Assembly: GCF_949628265.1 (NCBI RefSeq)
Contig: NC_088787.1
Location: 6,500,501-6,564,500 of the forward strand
Length of the DNA: 64,000 nt
Direction of reading: 5' to 3'
From: Cloeon dipterum
Lineage: Eukaryota; Arthropoda; Insecta; Ephemeroptera; Baetidae
Shown here: positions 10,935 to 25,900 of the stretch, piece by piece
How positions within the stretch are numbered: the stretch's first letter is position 1
Layout of the letters: each line of letters opens with the position of its first letter
Program-made: the position numbers and the translations under genes
Notes under the pieces: generated by a model
Told to the model about the DNA's origin: nothing
What the model saw: only the letters and a program-made list of their open reading frames with translations
The model's database searches: none

Positions 10935-13900
10935 GTATATTTCACCATCTCTTATTGTTTGTTAGGGTTGTTTCTGATTTTCTTGGTGGCTTTTGGATTT
11001 GATACTTTGTTGCGCCAAAAATTTATGATCATTGATCCGCCAGGACTTGTGCAAGGTTTTTTTTTGTTATATTTATGAATATTTTTTTCTGGTTTCAAAT
11101 TAATATCTTTCAGCAGCGAAACTCTGCCAATCCTGTCAAATTGTTACTTTAACAAAGTTAAACATTAAAGTGGAATGATACTGGGCAACAATTGAAAATT
11201 ATTTAAATTGTTTGATGCCTTAAACAATTGACCGATAAACAATTTGTTCAAAAATTTGCAATAGTAAAAAAATGACCTTCCTACAATAAAAATTCAAATT
11301 TTGCCAATTTTCTCCAAAATTTCGAGTTCTTGAACATATTTTCTTGGCATATTCCGATTCCTATCGTCGAGATCTGTTCAACGGTGTATGCTACTTATTG
11401 GGGAAACTCTTGGTTTTGAAATTAAATCGGATTTCAAGTAAGGAGACAGCCATTACCATTTGAAAAGCACGCTAACTTTCCAGCCAATTTTCTCAAAAAA
11501 TTACAGCGCTCCTTAGGTCAATTTAGGCTTTAACTGAATCCTAAGGGACGAGTTTATGCATTGGCAACAAGCATTTTCCAGGCTTTTCCAGTATCATTCC
11601 TCTTTAAAAATTGGGTGAAAATTTTGTTGAATATAATTTTGAAAATTCGTTTCATTCTTTTTCAGACACAGATTTTGGTGGGGGATTTTTTAAATGATTC
11701 TGAGGACGAACAATTAAATATACTTCTTTGCAATAATGAAATCAATTAATTTTTAAATGGCGGACATATCCCAGCATATTAAGTCACTCTTAGTTTTAAT
11801 CAAACTATAAAATTTATTCCTCACTTTAAAAATTAAATATTTTTTAATATATTCAAATTTATTAAAACAAAATATTTTAACTCCAATATGTATGTCAAAA
11901 AAATTGAGTTATTATTTGCTTGCTGAAATTATTACCAATTTAAACTATTTGAAAAGGTATTTCAAAGAATAAACGAAGATTAAAATAAAAAAAATGCTAT
12001 TTTTAATTGCTTTAATTTAAAAATAAACTAAGGAATAAACTAATTTAAAGAACAACTACAGTTATCGTATCATAAGAGTTCCAGGGTTTTTAGAGTAATT
12101 ACATTGATTCCTCAACTATAAACCCTTAATAATATAAATTTTACGAGCATTAAAATACTCTAAAAATAAGATCAAATTTTTTAAAGTAAAGTCGTACTTT
12201 TGATTACAAAATTTGGGGCAAATACAAATAGAAATGAATCAAAATAAAATATTGCAAACCTCCGACAGATCAATCAGATATTTATTAAGAAATTTAAAGA
12301 ATTTTTTACTTTTATTCATTTCCATATTATTCTAATCAACTTTTTTTGGTTTGTATGAATAATTTTTCCATCGAGTAAATTTATATTTAATTTTTCAATT
12401 AAAGAGGAATGATATGTAGTGAATTTCCCCGCCAAATCCTTTATCACACTTACAGATTAGGTCCAAAGGATCATAATTGTACAGTTAAAAAAATACAAAG
12501 GTAGCCAGTTGTAATTTTCAGATCAATTATGTTTTATGTTCGGAAATAGTAAATTTGAGAAAAATTGCCCGACTAGAAAAAAAACTGGAAATTTAATCAG
12601 TTTTTGACGCTACAATAAATTGGTGAATTTTAATGAGACCAAACACAGACCCCTTTAAAAAATCTGAAATTTTTGAAAAAATAAAAAATAGCTTTCTAGA
12701 CTCAAAAGGATAATTTTTTATTTTCAAATTATTATAATTTTTCTCACCCCTTGCTCAAATAAGAGGGCGTAACCGGTAAAATTCAAAAAATTGGATTTTG
12801 GGGCACTTTTAATCAGAAGAATATGAAAAAATGGTCCAGTTAAAGGGTTAAATTTTTACGTAACATCATTTTTAAACTAAAAAAATCACCATCATTCGAA
12901 TTCACTCTTATTAATTTTGATTCTTTAAAAAACACCCTTAATGGTGAATGGATTTAAAAAAATTATTTTAATTATAAAAGATCACAAATATGCAAATAAC
13001 TCGATCATCTCTCAGGCTTTCCCCTTCTGGAAATAAATCGCGGTGGCTCAACGCAATTAATAATTTCAAAACAAATGCGTGCGGTGACGAGAGAAATGAG
13101 TAGCTGTTTTGTTATCGATTTTGCTGTGCAGCAGCAGCAGACGCAATTAATAATTGCAAGGCGGATGCTGATGTTGTGTAATTGTGTGTTTCAGCACTCG
13201 ATCTCGCGCAGAACAGCAACGTGCAGGATGCGTTCGTCATCGCCGTGGAGCAGCAGGCGCGCGAGAGGCTCGAGAGGCTCTCGGCCCTCAAGCGCATCAA
13301 GCCGGTGGATATGACCAAACTCTCTCAACAGGTAAACATCGTCTCGAACATTAATTGAAAATAGTAAAATAAATTAAATTTATAAATTTAATGTACACAA
13401 AACATATCACTCGTAATTAACCAAAATGATTTCGATTCTCGACACTTGATGTACTGTAAGATTATTAATTTTTGAATGGATTTACACTACTTCACTTGCG
13501 GCATGGAATTTTTATACAATATAAATTATATTTTTAAATTTTTGCCGAAAACTCTTATGAACAAATTTTAAATAATACGAAGAAATTATTATTTTATTTA
13601 GTAAAAAACGATTTAGAAATATGTGTTTATATATTTTAAACAGGGTTCGCAAAAACCCGCATTTTTCAGGAAAAACACTGCATTGCAAAAAACTGTTTTT
13701 TGCAGATTTATGATTAAGAATTTAAAGATATTAACTTATTTAATATTAGCTAAACAATAATATCTGCAATGTATAATATTAAAAAATATACGGATCAGGT
13801 AAAAAGTTGTTACGGAACTTCTCAAAAAATTAAATCAGCTATTTTTCCTCTGATTTATTGCTTAGTTTTTTATTCCTCATCGATCCTAGTCGCGATCCAT

Positions 13901-16900
13901 TTTCTACAATAAATTAAAACTTCAACCTAGAACGATAAGCCGTTTCCCTAGCGTTCAAAAGAAAATTTTACGCAGGAAATTTCTAAAAGATCTTCAAAGC
14001 ATGTGCGGTTAAAAAATACAGCAAAGCAAACAATGAACGAGCTAATAAATCAGTGGTAAGAAAAAATTATGTAAATAAATAATGGACAACAAAGCAATGC
14101 CCATAATCTTTCGTTCCGCTGGTGGGATGCAGTTTCTCAGAGAAACGTCGCTTTTCGGCAGGTGAATGGATGGATAGGTTTGATGAGCAAAGCGAGAGCA
14201 GCTCACCTGCGATGTTTAGAAAAAAAAACACCGCCGTGCAAAGGGGGAGTTTGTCAAGAGCAAACAACAATCTTTTCCCAGGCTTCTCACACACAAAACC
14301 TCCCCTGTTCGGCTCCCTGCTCAGGAGATTTTATTGCTTTTTATTGCTTCTACCTGCGACTTTAAGGTTGAACCAGAGTTAAAATTCTCTCTCGTGGGAT
14401 CAATTTTTCTGTTTGACTCTAATGAAAATGGATGGGGATTTATTTAAATTGAGGGAAATTCTGTGAATCTTTTTAAAGCTATGAAAAAATATTCAAAATA
14501 TTGTTAAAATAATTTAAGTAATAACAAAAACTTAAAAATATTTGACTGTTTTGTAGTTTATTGAAGCTCTTACAATTTTAAACTGTCATAATTTATTTCA
14601 CAACTTAAAAATTCACTTAATTTATTATTTTAATATTTAATTTATTTATTTATTGATTTAATTTCACTTTTAGGTAAATAAATTTTTGAAATATTCTGAA
14701 TTTTCTTCACTGAATAGTTTAATTTAATTTTAATAAAAAAATTTCATACACATCTTTAGTTGTTGGTTTAATTGCTTCTTCTTCGCAAGACTGAAAATTT
14801 AGCTTGAACTGTAACTGATCTGTCGTAAAATGTTGTCTTGTATTAACTTGGGAAATACACATCTTTAATTTATTAGTTCCAATAATGAAAAATTTAAAGA
14901 TCCAAGTTATTTAGCTATGACCTAAATACAATTTATTAAATAATGGAGAATGCAGAGTGGCAATCAGAGTCTGAAATCACAGCGGAAGTGCCTTAAAACT
15001 AAATTTATTGCGGTATTATACAGTGGCGCCATCTGTTGGCGGCTTCGAACGTCAAACACTAAAGGTTTATGCAACTAACTGGTGAATTTTGCAAATGATA
15101 AATACACTACCAGATATCTTGTTTGAAATATATCTTTTTTTGTTTATGATAATCGATTTTTTTACACTAAAAAATAATCTTTTTCTTTTACTAGCTGAAT
15201 CAAATTCCGACGACGTCAAGTCAGCAGGAGTTGAACGGGTTCATCGAGAGCAGTCCGATCTACGTGACGTCCCTGCCAGCTGCGCAGGGCAGTTCGATCG
15301 TCTCTTCGGACCCTGAGAGCGGCGGCCCTACCAAGGTCAACGGCCACCACCTGGTCAGCGAGGACTCGCGTGGCGAGGAGATCGAGCTCAAGCAGGAGCT
15401 CGGCGGCGGCACCGCGACGCCGCGCTCCGTCTCGCGCAGCCCCTACCACAACGGCCGCACTGAGAAGCTGATCGGCTCGCAGGATGTCTCGCCCACGCCG
15501 TCCTGTGACCTGAAGAAGGTGCACACCACCGCCATCGTCGAGAGGACCAGCGTCAACAGGTCGCCCATCCCTGACGCCGCCAGGTAGGATTTTTTTTTGG
15601 TGGGAGATTGTGGTGTAAGGAATTGCTGGGAGGGGAAGGTGGGGAGGGGAGGGAGGGGTGTGGAGAGGCCAGGAGAGAGGGGAAGGGGAATAAGGTTGGA
15701 CTAGGTTTTTTCTTTCTTATATTTGGACGGTATTTTTATAATTTAAACAATTTTAAATGTCAAAAACTGTTAAATTTTCGCTTCTAATTAATTCTAATTT
15801 ATTTTTATTATTTTTGTCTTATATTTATTATTTGATTGGTTGAAAACTACAGAGTTCAAATGTAAATTATGCAAAGAGAGCGTAATTTATTTTTATTTTT
15901 GTGATATTAGGGCTAAATTAAAAAAACAATAGCATATGACAAAGCATTTTGCTCTATATTAAATATGTTTAATTGGAAACGATGTGCATAAATATATACA
16001 TTATATATGTCATATTAAACTTTTATCATTAAAAGAAAAATGGGCATAATACAATAGCATTAATATCTAAACAAAATTGAATTAATTCCAAATATCAATA
16101 AAAAGGTATTTATTAATTAAATAATAAAACATTTATACTTGAGTTTTAATTTTAAATTAAAAAGCTATAGCGGGTACAAGTTGTAACTAGTTGAGCGTTA
16201 ATGAATTTAAACGTTAAGCTTTGAGGAAAATGCCCGTCATTTTAAATCAACATGAAAACAAGGACCTCGTTAGAATTCTTCATTAGATTTAATTATGACT
16301 GCTTGAGGTCATGATCGGGGTTTGGGACCTACCTCTTTCCCTTTTTAGTCATTCTCGGGGTGTTCTTGGTATCGTTTTAAGTGGACAAAAATCTCAAAAA
16401 GGGACTCATTTTCATCGTAGCAAAAACTCAACTGGTTTGCAAAGCCATAACGTTTATTTATGAATTTAAAAATTAAGACAACTGCTGCATGATCATTTTT
16501 TTACCCTATAAAACTCGTCATAAATTTGTATAAATTATTGTAAAATTTGCACCATATCTAGATTAAAAAATAAACTCTGCAGGTAAAAAAAATTAATAAG
16601 CTGTCCTTGCTGTGTCTTTGTTCAGGAGAAAAACAAAGGAGTCATCAAAAAAATTAATAGCTAAAACCGCACGGACAGTGAACGGATCAAGGAGAGACTA
16701 AAATACAAAAAGAAATTTATCATCAGAGTTCCGCTCGCTTCTATATATTTTCTAACGATTTATCTTCCGTGCCCGCGCGTCTAACAAAAGGCTCTCAGAC
16801 CGCAGACAAACACGAAAAACAATGCGTCCATTTGGAAATTTGAATATCTGAACAGCTCCCAGAGCATTATTATATATTATACAGAAGCGATAGATGACGG

Positions 16901-19900
16901 CGGGCGTGTTTGTTTGTTGATAAGATTTCCCGCACATCCACACACATATAATATTGCAGCGAGCAGTTGTGCTTGAGCCGAACGTGCTCGCTCGTCTCGT
17001 CGGCGGCGGCGGCGGCAGCGGTGCGGGCATTGATTTTTAAAGCGGAAGCTGCCGAATACACGCAGAAAGTGTAAAAAATCGGCGAGCTAAAGAGCATTTT
17101 TTCACGCACGGAAGCCGGCAAATTGCGCCAATTAAGGGGCCTAGGTTGCGTAAGCAGCAGACGCGCCTGTGTGTACGAAACCTGCGGTCAGGGTCACCCA
17201 ATGTTTTGATTCGCGAGAGGGAAAGAGAGATGCGCGCGGGATTGCTTTTCGCACCGCAATATATATACGGCTTCGTCGGCTGCTTGGATTCTCGACACGT
17301 GGATGTTTGAAATAATACAAAATTGTGGGAAGTACCTTGAAAGTAAAATTAATTTTTTATTTAAACAATTGTTAAAAATCGTTAAGCTGTATTCTAGGGC
17401 CGTGAGTTTAAAACTTTTTAACTGAAGCTGATTTATTGGCACTTCAAACTATACGAACTAGACATCGTCTTGCTTTAATCAAAAAAATTAGAACTTATTT
17501 TCAGACTTGCAATGTCACTGTCTGCTTAATTATGGAATGAAATGAAAATTTAGGTTGAGAAAATTCGAAATATTATGCAACGGATTTTTAAAAACATTTT
17601 TGTTGGAAGCCCCATGGATTAAGAGTAATATAAAGTAAATGTGGAAACATTATTGATTTAATATTAATAAAAAAACGTACTTAAAACGCTGTAAATTTAT
17701 TTATAATAATTTTAAAATTTATTTACATCTATTAATATTTCAATTTAAAATTTTAATTTTTTTAAATTGTAAATCATTACAAAATAATTATTTTAACACA
17801 TGAAAAATTAATTATATTCTACAACTCCAAATAATTCTAAATAATTTAATAATATTTATAATTAAATACTGAATTCAACTATAAATTTGTCCCCCCATAA
17901 TCAATTTTATAGAAATTTAATAAATTCAAATTGTTTCATATCCTCCCTTCATCTCTTAAATTTAAAACTTGATCAACAAAGCGTTGTAAGATTTATTGTT
18001 GTCCTCCAAGAATATATATCTTCACGCCTTCATTTCGCCGGCCTTTTTCACCGGCTCAGATCCAGGAACGTGACTTTTTGCCCTTTTTCCTTTATCTTTT
18101 CTTTCTTTGTGTTTTTCTGTGAATCACACAAGTGTCCGTCCGTTGTTGTTGCGGGCCGCCGCCGTCGCCGCGCATGTGTGTGTGTGTGTTGGAAAGCCGT
18201 GAATAGGATGGGGTGACCTTGTTGTGGAGGAATGCCAGCCTACCAGTCTCACTCTCAGGTACGGGAGATTTCCTCCTCCTCCTTCTCTGCCCGACCTGGC
18301 AACGCCGCGCAAGACGCCGCCGAGCGAGCTGCTTTAGCTGCTCTGCGGCATCGCCAGGCACAGGGCCGCTCAGGGTGCCCCGCCCTGAAAACCCATATTG
18401 TCCATTCGCCGCGCAGGAAATCCGCGGTTTTCGACCCCGCGCGGCCAGTTGAAAATTATTTATTAAAGCTCTTAAAGGGTGGGGGGAATTATTTGGGGGA
18501 TAATTATCTGAGGGTTTTTGTTAAAAAAGGCCTTGATTTTTATTTTAACTACGTGCGAACATTTTATTTATTTATTTTTATTCCTGCAGTCGTTACGTAT
18601 GCAAACACTGGCCGGAGCGAGCGACACTGGTTTTCGCGCCAACAACTTTCTCAGTCGGCGAGGTTTTCCACCGATTGTCACGCACGCTTCACATTAATTC
18701 GTAGACTACACAGGCGAGTCATCTGCACTCGCAAGTGCCAAATTTCCAGTTTCATAAGCCCGTGCAGACACACGCCACGGAATCGGAATGCTGATTTGCG
18801 CGGCAAGGCCGACTTTCACCATTGCGAATTTTGCAAAATAAACATTTATAATAAAAGGTTAATTTCGCGACGTTTGAGCACAAGAGCGGCTGCACCCCCA
18901 CCCCCCTGCTGCCCCCGCGCGCCGACCCGACCGACTATTGTTGTCATAGCCAACCAGAGAATGAGCCGAGATAAAGACAGGTATTTGCGACGTTGCCGTT
19001 CAATCGCGGCTGGCACGTGGGTTGAGCTGTAACCCGCAAGCCGACCTGCCAGGGCAATGAAAAATGGATAAATTTATTCCGATCTAAAAAGTAAAAAAAA
19101 ACTGTTTGCATAATTATAGAAAAAACATGTAATTATTTTTTTGTAATTATTTCATCCATAATTTTAGATTTTAAAATTATAAATCCTCAAATTAAAATAT
19201 TATTAGATGCTAACATACATTTATAAATAATTTTATATAAATTTACAGCATTCTCAGTTCGATTAAAGTTTTAAAATTCATTAAGTATTCACTACATTTG
19301 ACTATTTTTATTTTCGATCAATCGGACACCGTAGAAAAATATTTTAACTTGACTGTTCAGTCAAACGTACAAGATGGCGGCAGTCAGGATCTCCCAGCAG
19401 TTTTGTGATTGTTTTATCTGGGTTTAGACGTATTTTTAAATTAAAATATGTCGCCATAAAACGAAGAAAGAGAATGGAATCATTTAAGAAAAACCAGCGG
19501 GGGCCAAATGTGCGATAAAATTGGTTCCCATTGCGCAGATCCAAGATGGCGTCTGAATGAAAGCTCTCTTTGGATTGCCGTATGAGTGTCAAGAGTTTGT
19601 TTTTACGATCCAAAAGACACAATTAGTACACAATGAAAATTATGTTACAATATTGACCAAAACTTGCTTCTCTTCGCGCATTTTCACGAGACCGTTTTTT
19701 CCACTGGACGCCATATCTGCGCGTCGCACGGATCTGGCCCCCGCTGACGTTAAGTTTTCCAGGTACTTAAAAATTAAAATATAATTGTTAGAAAAATAAT
19801 TAATGAACGATAAATAAAAAAACATTATTTTAGAGTTCAGATCCGCCAGTAGATGATGCCACCGTACTTTTGCAAGTTTCGGCAAAAAATAAAATTTAGG

Positions 19901-22900
19901 TTTATTTCTATATTTGCATCAATGTCAAATGAAATATTTCCACAAATCACCAGCACCACCGCAGCGAGTGGAATTTAATCGGCTATTCGTCACTGCCCCG
20001 CGGTGCTCCGTCAGGTGCAACACGGCGGTTTGATTTTTAGGGGGGAGTAGTAAGCGCCGTCGCCGCGTCGCCGCCGCCTCGAATGCCTTTCTGCTCAGTC
20101 AGTGAGTAGCGAGGCAGCGAAGGGCTGCTACCGTGTATTCGTGTGATCCCCCAGCCCCGTTCGCATTGGAATATTAGAGAGAGAAAGAGCGAAAACTACC
20201 CTTAAGTGCAGTTTTTAGTGAGCATGGTGTTCTTGTGATCGTTTCGGTTGTGCCCTTTGTTGTCCGCGCAGTGCAATAAACCGGCCACAACATGACCACG
20301 GTGATGGTGTCCACGCTGTTCGCCAAGTGCAAACGCAGGGCGCCGCAGGTCGTCGGGTACGTGTGACTTTCCCTGGATCAGGGTCTTTAATATAATAATG
20401 CGTCGAATGGAATTAACCTGGGAGACGAACCAATCGATTGGGAAAATTCCAGAGCTGATGGATCGATATACCTATATTGATTGTCGGGGGGTGGTTTCCA
20501 ACCCTTAAAATGAAAATCATAATAAGCTCCTCGATTGCGTAGTTTATTTTTTTTCATAATTTTACACAATTTCCTGCGTGCGTGTATTTCTCAATTTTAA
20601 ACAAATTTTCAATAAAATTGAGCCTGAAAATCAGGGGATTAAATTTTTTATAATTCAATTTTTAAAAACTTTCAAGATTGAATCCACCTTGTCTCAATTT
20701 TTTATTTGAATTGAATTGGACGGGCAAGGCGGTCGGGGACACTTATCGATTTTCTCTAGAAATTCTCGGCACGAAACTAGAGGCCACGTGTTTAGCTTCT
20801 CGCATTCTTTGTGGGGCTGCCTGTACACGGATTAGCTCATACCTGAAATTTCTCAACTTGGGACGAGTCAAGGGGAGAAGGATAAAACAAGCAATCAGTC
20901 ATTTCGACACTCTTTTGTCAGAGCAGAGTGCGGATGATTGAAAAGAATTTCCTCAGAAATGGTGTGTTAATAAAAATTTGTTGACCTCCGCGTGGGGGCG
21001 AACGAGGAATACGAATTGGCCGCTTGGCTGGTTGCATTTTAATCAGTTGAATCGAGGTCTGTCTTGTCTTGCCGAGAGAGCTGCCATGCCGTGTATGCGT
21101 TGTTAACGCGCGCATTCTACATATAATTAGTTAGCTAGCACACTTCTTTGCATTCGCTCACGCTCGTGCAAATACCAGCGAGTAATTATTTATTACGCCG
21201 CAGCCGATGCGAGCTCACTTTCCACACTTGAAAGCTGCATATAGAAGCGTCCAAATCGATTCTAACGTCGGCTGGAAATTTTCTTAACGTGGCTAATTTT
21301 AGCATGTTCGGGGGAATATTTTTTTATAAATAAATCATCTTTTGTCGTAGACGGTGAGCATTTTATGAAGGAAAATTTTCTTGTTTTTGATGCAGTGAAA
21401 TTTTATAGGGCCGTCTGCGTTTAGTGTTTACAACTTTACTTTTGTTAAAAGCAAAAACATGTTAAAATGTAGCCGAACTTCCAAATAATGTACTTGGCGG
21501 AAGGGGATTTTCGAAATAAAGAAAATAATTTTAGTAAGATCGTTATGTTTAAATTTAAAATGTTTTTTGGAATGTTATACCCAGGGTTGCATTTTGCTTA
21601 CCACGGTTTCTTTCTACCATTTGTTTTTTACCAATTTCATGCGCAAGAAATGATTTTTTCCATTTTTAGTTGCGAAAATCTAAATTTAGCGGCCAGGCTG
21701 GTCAAAATTTCCTCTACTGTGCAGATTTTTTCTTCTTAATTGCTGCCTGAATATCTCCTAAAATGTTTCTCTGACAATTTTCAAGTCGAAGTCATGAGCA
21801 AACAATTAGAAAATTATTGAAAACTGAGGTGCAAACGTGGAAAAGTTAAAAAAAACGCTTTTTGCCAGGCTCTGCATTTTTTTGGGTTTCAATGCACTTA
21901 AAGTATTGCAAGAAAAAAAATAGAGCCGTAAAAATGATACTTTTTTAATAATTAGATGTATTTTAATATTTGTATTCACATTTACAAAATTTATGTATGT
22001 AATTATTATTTATTAACTAATATATTTATTTTTAATGCAGTGCATTTCAATCTAAAAACCTATTTTGCGGAAGAAAAAGTTGTTTGCAATAAATTAAATT
22101 ATAAATATTTACGGAATCGATGGAGGAATTTAGGTAGTGTCTATATCTGGCAATTAAACTGTTGACTTCTTTGGTAGTAAAAAATTTAGAAATGAATCAA
22201 ATTTCTCAACCAAGATCAATTGCAATTATCTATGAAATAAAAATTTAAAAAAACCTTATTTCTCAGACGTTTCATAGTTTGAATAATAAATTTACTAATT
22301 TTTCATTAAAATTCGTAATTTAACAAGGTCTCTCTAGAATTTTCTGACACGTAGTATACCAACTATGTAAATCAAAGAAAAATTGTGCCTTGTAAATCAG
22401 TTCAAAATGCATAAATTTCTGCTCAATCGATGTATATTTACTTAAAAGAAATTATTTTCTAATTGCTAATGTTAACATTACTGAAATAACTAACGCAATT
22501 TCAGGAACTTATAATAGCCTTTAATTAAATTAATTCCTGACTTCTCTCAGCTCAGTTTAAAAAAAAATAATTTACAATTACACTTTTTCTCGTCCGACGC
22601 GCACGGTTCATTGCTGTGCTGCGGTTTTGCCAGCTGACGAAAACGCTGCTGTTTCTATTTTTTTTTTTTTGCTCTGGAGGTTGCCCACTGCGATGACCGC
22701 GAATCGCACTCTAGTTGAGCGATTCGAGTAATCGAGCAGCGCATGTTTTTTCTCATCCCGTGCTCCAATGTCGCGAATGGCAGCGGCGGTCATTGTCCCG
22801 GGTCCCGGCCTGGTGTGCTGGAAAAGGCAATTTCCTCTCTCTCTTGAGCAGGCCATATTGCATACCAAGAGCCCGCGGGGGTGGATTTTGTGTGCGTCAT

Positions 22901-25900
22901 GTCAACAAAACGAGCGCCTGTGCAATACCTGTCCTGCTGCTGCTGCTTCTGCTGCGGCTCGATCTCTCCCCCTAATCCCCCTAATATCATGCCATGCATG
23001 GCCAGGTGTTCTATTCAATTTTGCTCTGGATTTTTTGTGTTGGTGTAGCGGGAGGACAGAATTCTTTTATTCTCAGGAGAAAAGCTAGGAAACAGACATT
23101 GGAAATTGTTATAGTTATTCCCTCAGGAGATTTTAGCGTCAATCTTCTTTGTACATGATTTCAATGGGAATAAGGTATCGCAAAGAGATTATGATCGGTT
23201 TGTGGAATTTCACAGTTGAATGAGCGTTGGAATTTGGAATTACGATATCGTCCGAAATCTGTCAGCCATTTCAACAATTTGATATTTTATAGAGAAATTG
23301 AGACTCTATTCAGGCCAAATAATTTAATTTATTCAGGGTTGCATTTTTTGCTTACCACCCGGTTTTTTCCTCTCAATTTTTACAAATTTCTTTCGCAAGA
23401 AATTCAAGAAATTAATTTATTCCATTTTTCCCCTGTGAAAATTTAAAATTTGCGGTCGGAGTGGTCAAAATTTCCTCTACTGTGCAGATTTTTTCTTTTA
23501 AATCGTCATTTTCTGCCTCAATTCCTCTGACGATTTTTCAAGTCGACGTAAATAATTAAAAAATTATTGAAAACAAAGGTGTAAACATTGCTTGCAAAAA
23601 GCTGGAAAAATTAAGAAAAAACGCTTTTTACCATTTTTTTAAAATTAAGATTTTTAGCAACCCTTAATTTTTTTAAGAGACTAAGAAAGTAGATTGTCTG
23701 GAAACTTTTATCAAAAATTATGTCTAAAAAATTAACATTTTTTTATCAGTTTACTGTTAAAAGCTATTGAAAAAATAAAAATATTAATTTTTTAATTTTT
23801 GCGGGATGTTGTCAACCAAATAAAATAACGGATTCTATCCTGTTCGCATATGGTCACCAAATTTATAGTCATTGGCCAAGGTTCAAGGTCATTATTGCCA
23901 CTCATTTTCAGTAATTTATTTTTTCAAAATTTTTAAATCGGTATTTTTAAAAAAAAATCAAAATGAGCCTGAAAAATTGCCCCTATGCACAGATTAACTT
24001 GTGTGAAAATTTCAGAAATATATTTGCCATTAGATTTTCGAAAAATTCAAATTTCAAACTTGAGGAAAAACGGACTTTAGGGTTTTGGCATATTTTGTTA
24101 ACGCCATATCTCCGAATCTAGCAGACAGAATGGAAAAAACTGCACACCGTTAGACTCATATTAACCTCCCCTATTAAAAATTGAAATTTAAAAATGCGAA
24201 AAAAAATTAGTATAATTTAAATCTGCTATTATATTATTTATTTAATTATTCTTGGGAAAAAATTAGAATAACGGTACACTGATCTTTTGAAACTAAATTT
24301 AGGAATATTCAGGAGTGACTGCATCAAATAATAATTATTGTCTTTTGAAAACCAGGACTCAAAACCTAAATGAAGTTGATACTATAGAAAAAAAACATAG
24401 ATTTTATTAAAAGTTTCACGGTTGCAAGAAAAATGCATCGCAGTTATACAAACACATTACGTATTGGTCCTCAATTACTACCAGTTTCTTGCAGGCAATG
24501 TTTGCACCTTATTTTTCAATAATTTTCGAATTATCAGCTCATAACCTCGACTTGAAAAATTAGGTCTGAGTGAAATTTTTGGAGTAATCGAGGCAGCTTA
24601 AAAGAAAAACTGCTCAGTAGAGGAAATTTTGACCGCTCTAACCGCAAATTTTAGATTTTCCCAGGAGGAAATTTTCAATTCTTGCACAAGAAATTCGTAA
24701 AAATTGAGTGGTAAAAATAAAAATGCAGCCCAAATTCTAAATGCCCAGCAACCTCCTATAAAAACCTAGTTATTTAAACTGCAAAATGAGAACTCGGACA
24801 GTTGCGAAGAAAGCGAGAAAATGAGTCACACACACACTGGGATGAAAATTCTGAATCGCCGCAAAGCAAAGACGGAGACACGGAGGGAAATTGGCACTTG
24901 CATTGGCGCCGTTTTCCCTTCTCAATAAAATTACTTGTCATTCTCGGCAGATGACGAGGTCGATTTGGCGCGAGTCGCGTCACGTCACGTCTGTGCCGCC
25001 GCTGCAGCGGCAGTGGCAGTGCCAGATGACACTGCTCTCTTTAGTCTTTATCTCCGTTGCCGCCGCGCTGATAAGTGTGCCATATAAAATGCGTTATCTA
25101 TTATCTGTGGCGTAGTGTGCGCGACTCGGATTCTTGCATTTCGCCAATGGACGCGATCGGGATGCACGGCTGACCCGCTCGGACCATGCTCGAAAAGTTG
25201 GACGCCAGGCAGCTGCTGGCCAAGGTCAACCTCCTCCGCAGGTCTGATAACAACAACAAAATACTCCATTAAGGGACATTTTTCCTGGGAATTTGCGGGT
25301 ATTTCAATTTATGGTTCAATTTCATGAGGCTCCGGGAATTTCTTAGAGATGAAAATAGAGGCGTTTTGGAATTTTCAAGGGCGCTGACTATGGACTTTAA
25401 GGTATGCTGTTTAAGAGAATAACGGGGTTGTGAAAATCCGCATTTAAAAAATGCACTGCAGTGACCTTTTTAAATTGTAACCAGTTCCTTGCAGGCAATG
25501 TTTTCACCTCAGTTTTAAATAATTTTCTAATTGTTTTTGCTCATGACCTGGACTTAAAAATTGTCAGAGATAAATTTCTGGAGAAATCGAGGCATAAAAT
25601 AGCAATTTAAAAGAAAAAATCTGCACAGTAGAGGAAATAGAAGGATTTTCACAAGGAAAAAATGGAATAAATTAATTTCTTGTCCAAAAAATTGATATAA
25701 ATTTAGTACTAAAAACTAGTTGTTGAAAAAACATTCAAATCCTGGATATAAACCTGCTTTATAGGAACGTTAAATATGATTTTTTTAAATTGATTTCACT
25801 GTTTGGAGAAAATTTGGTCCAAAGATTCAAGGAGAAAATTAGATTTTTCATTTTTAGCAACATACCGTTGGCTGAATCGTATTGAAAACAATTTTAAATA

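Noticed and set aside
15216..15524. 102-codon frame antisense to sdt exon 3
   Set aside because: Shadow frame in a GC-rich exon whose plus-strand phase fits its neighbours.
18232..19032. 266-codon open frame in sdt intron 3
   Set aside because: It spans AT-rich low-complexity sequence and GC-rich islands with no conserved motif, and no donor joins sdt exon 4 in phase.
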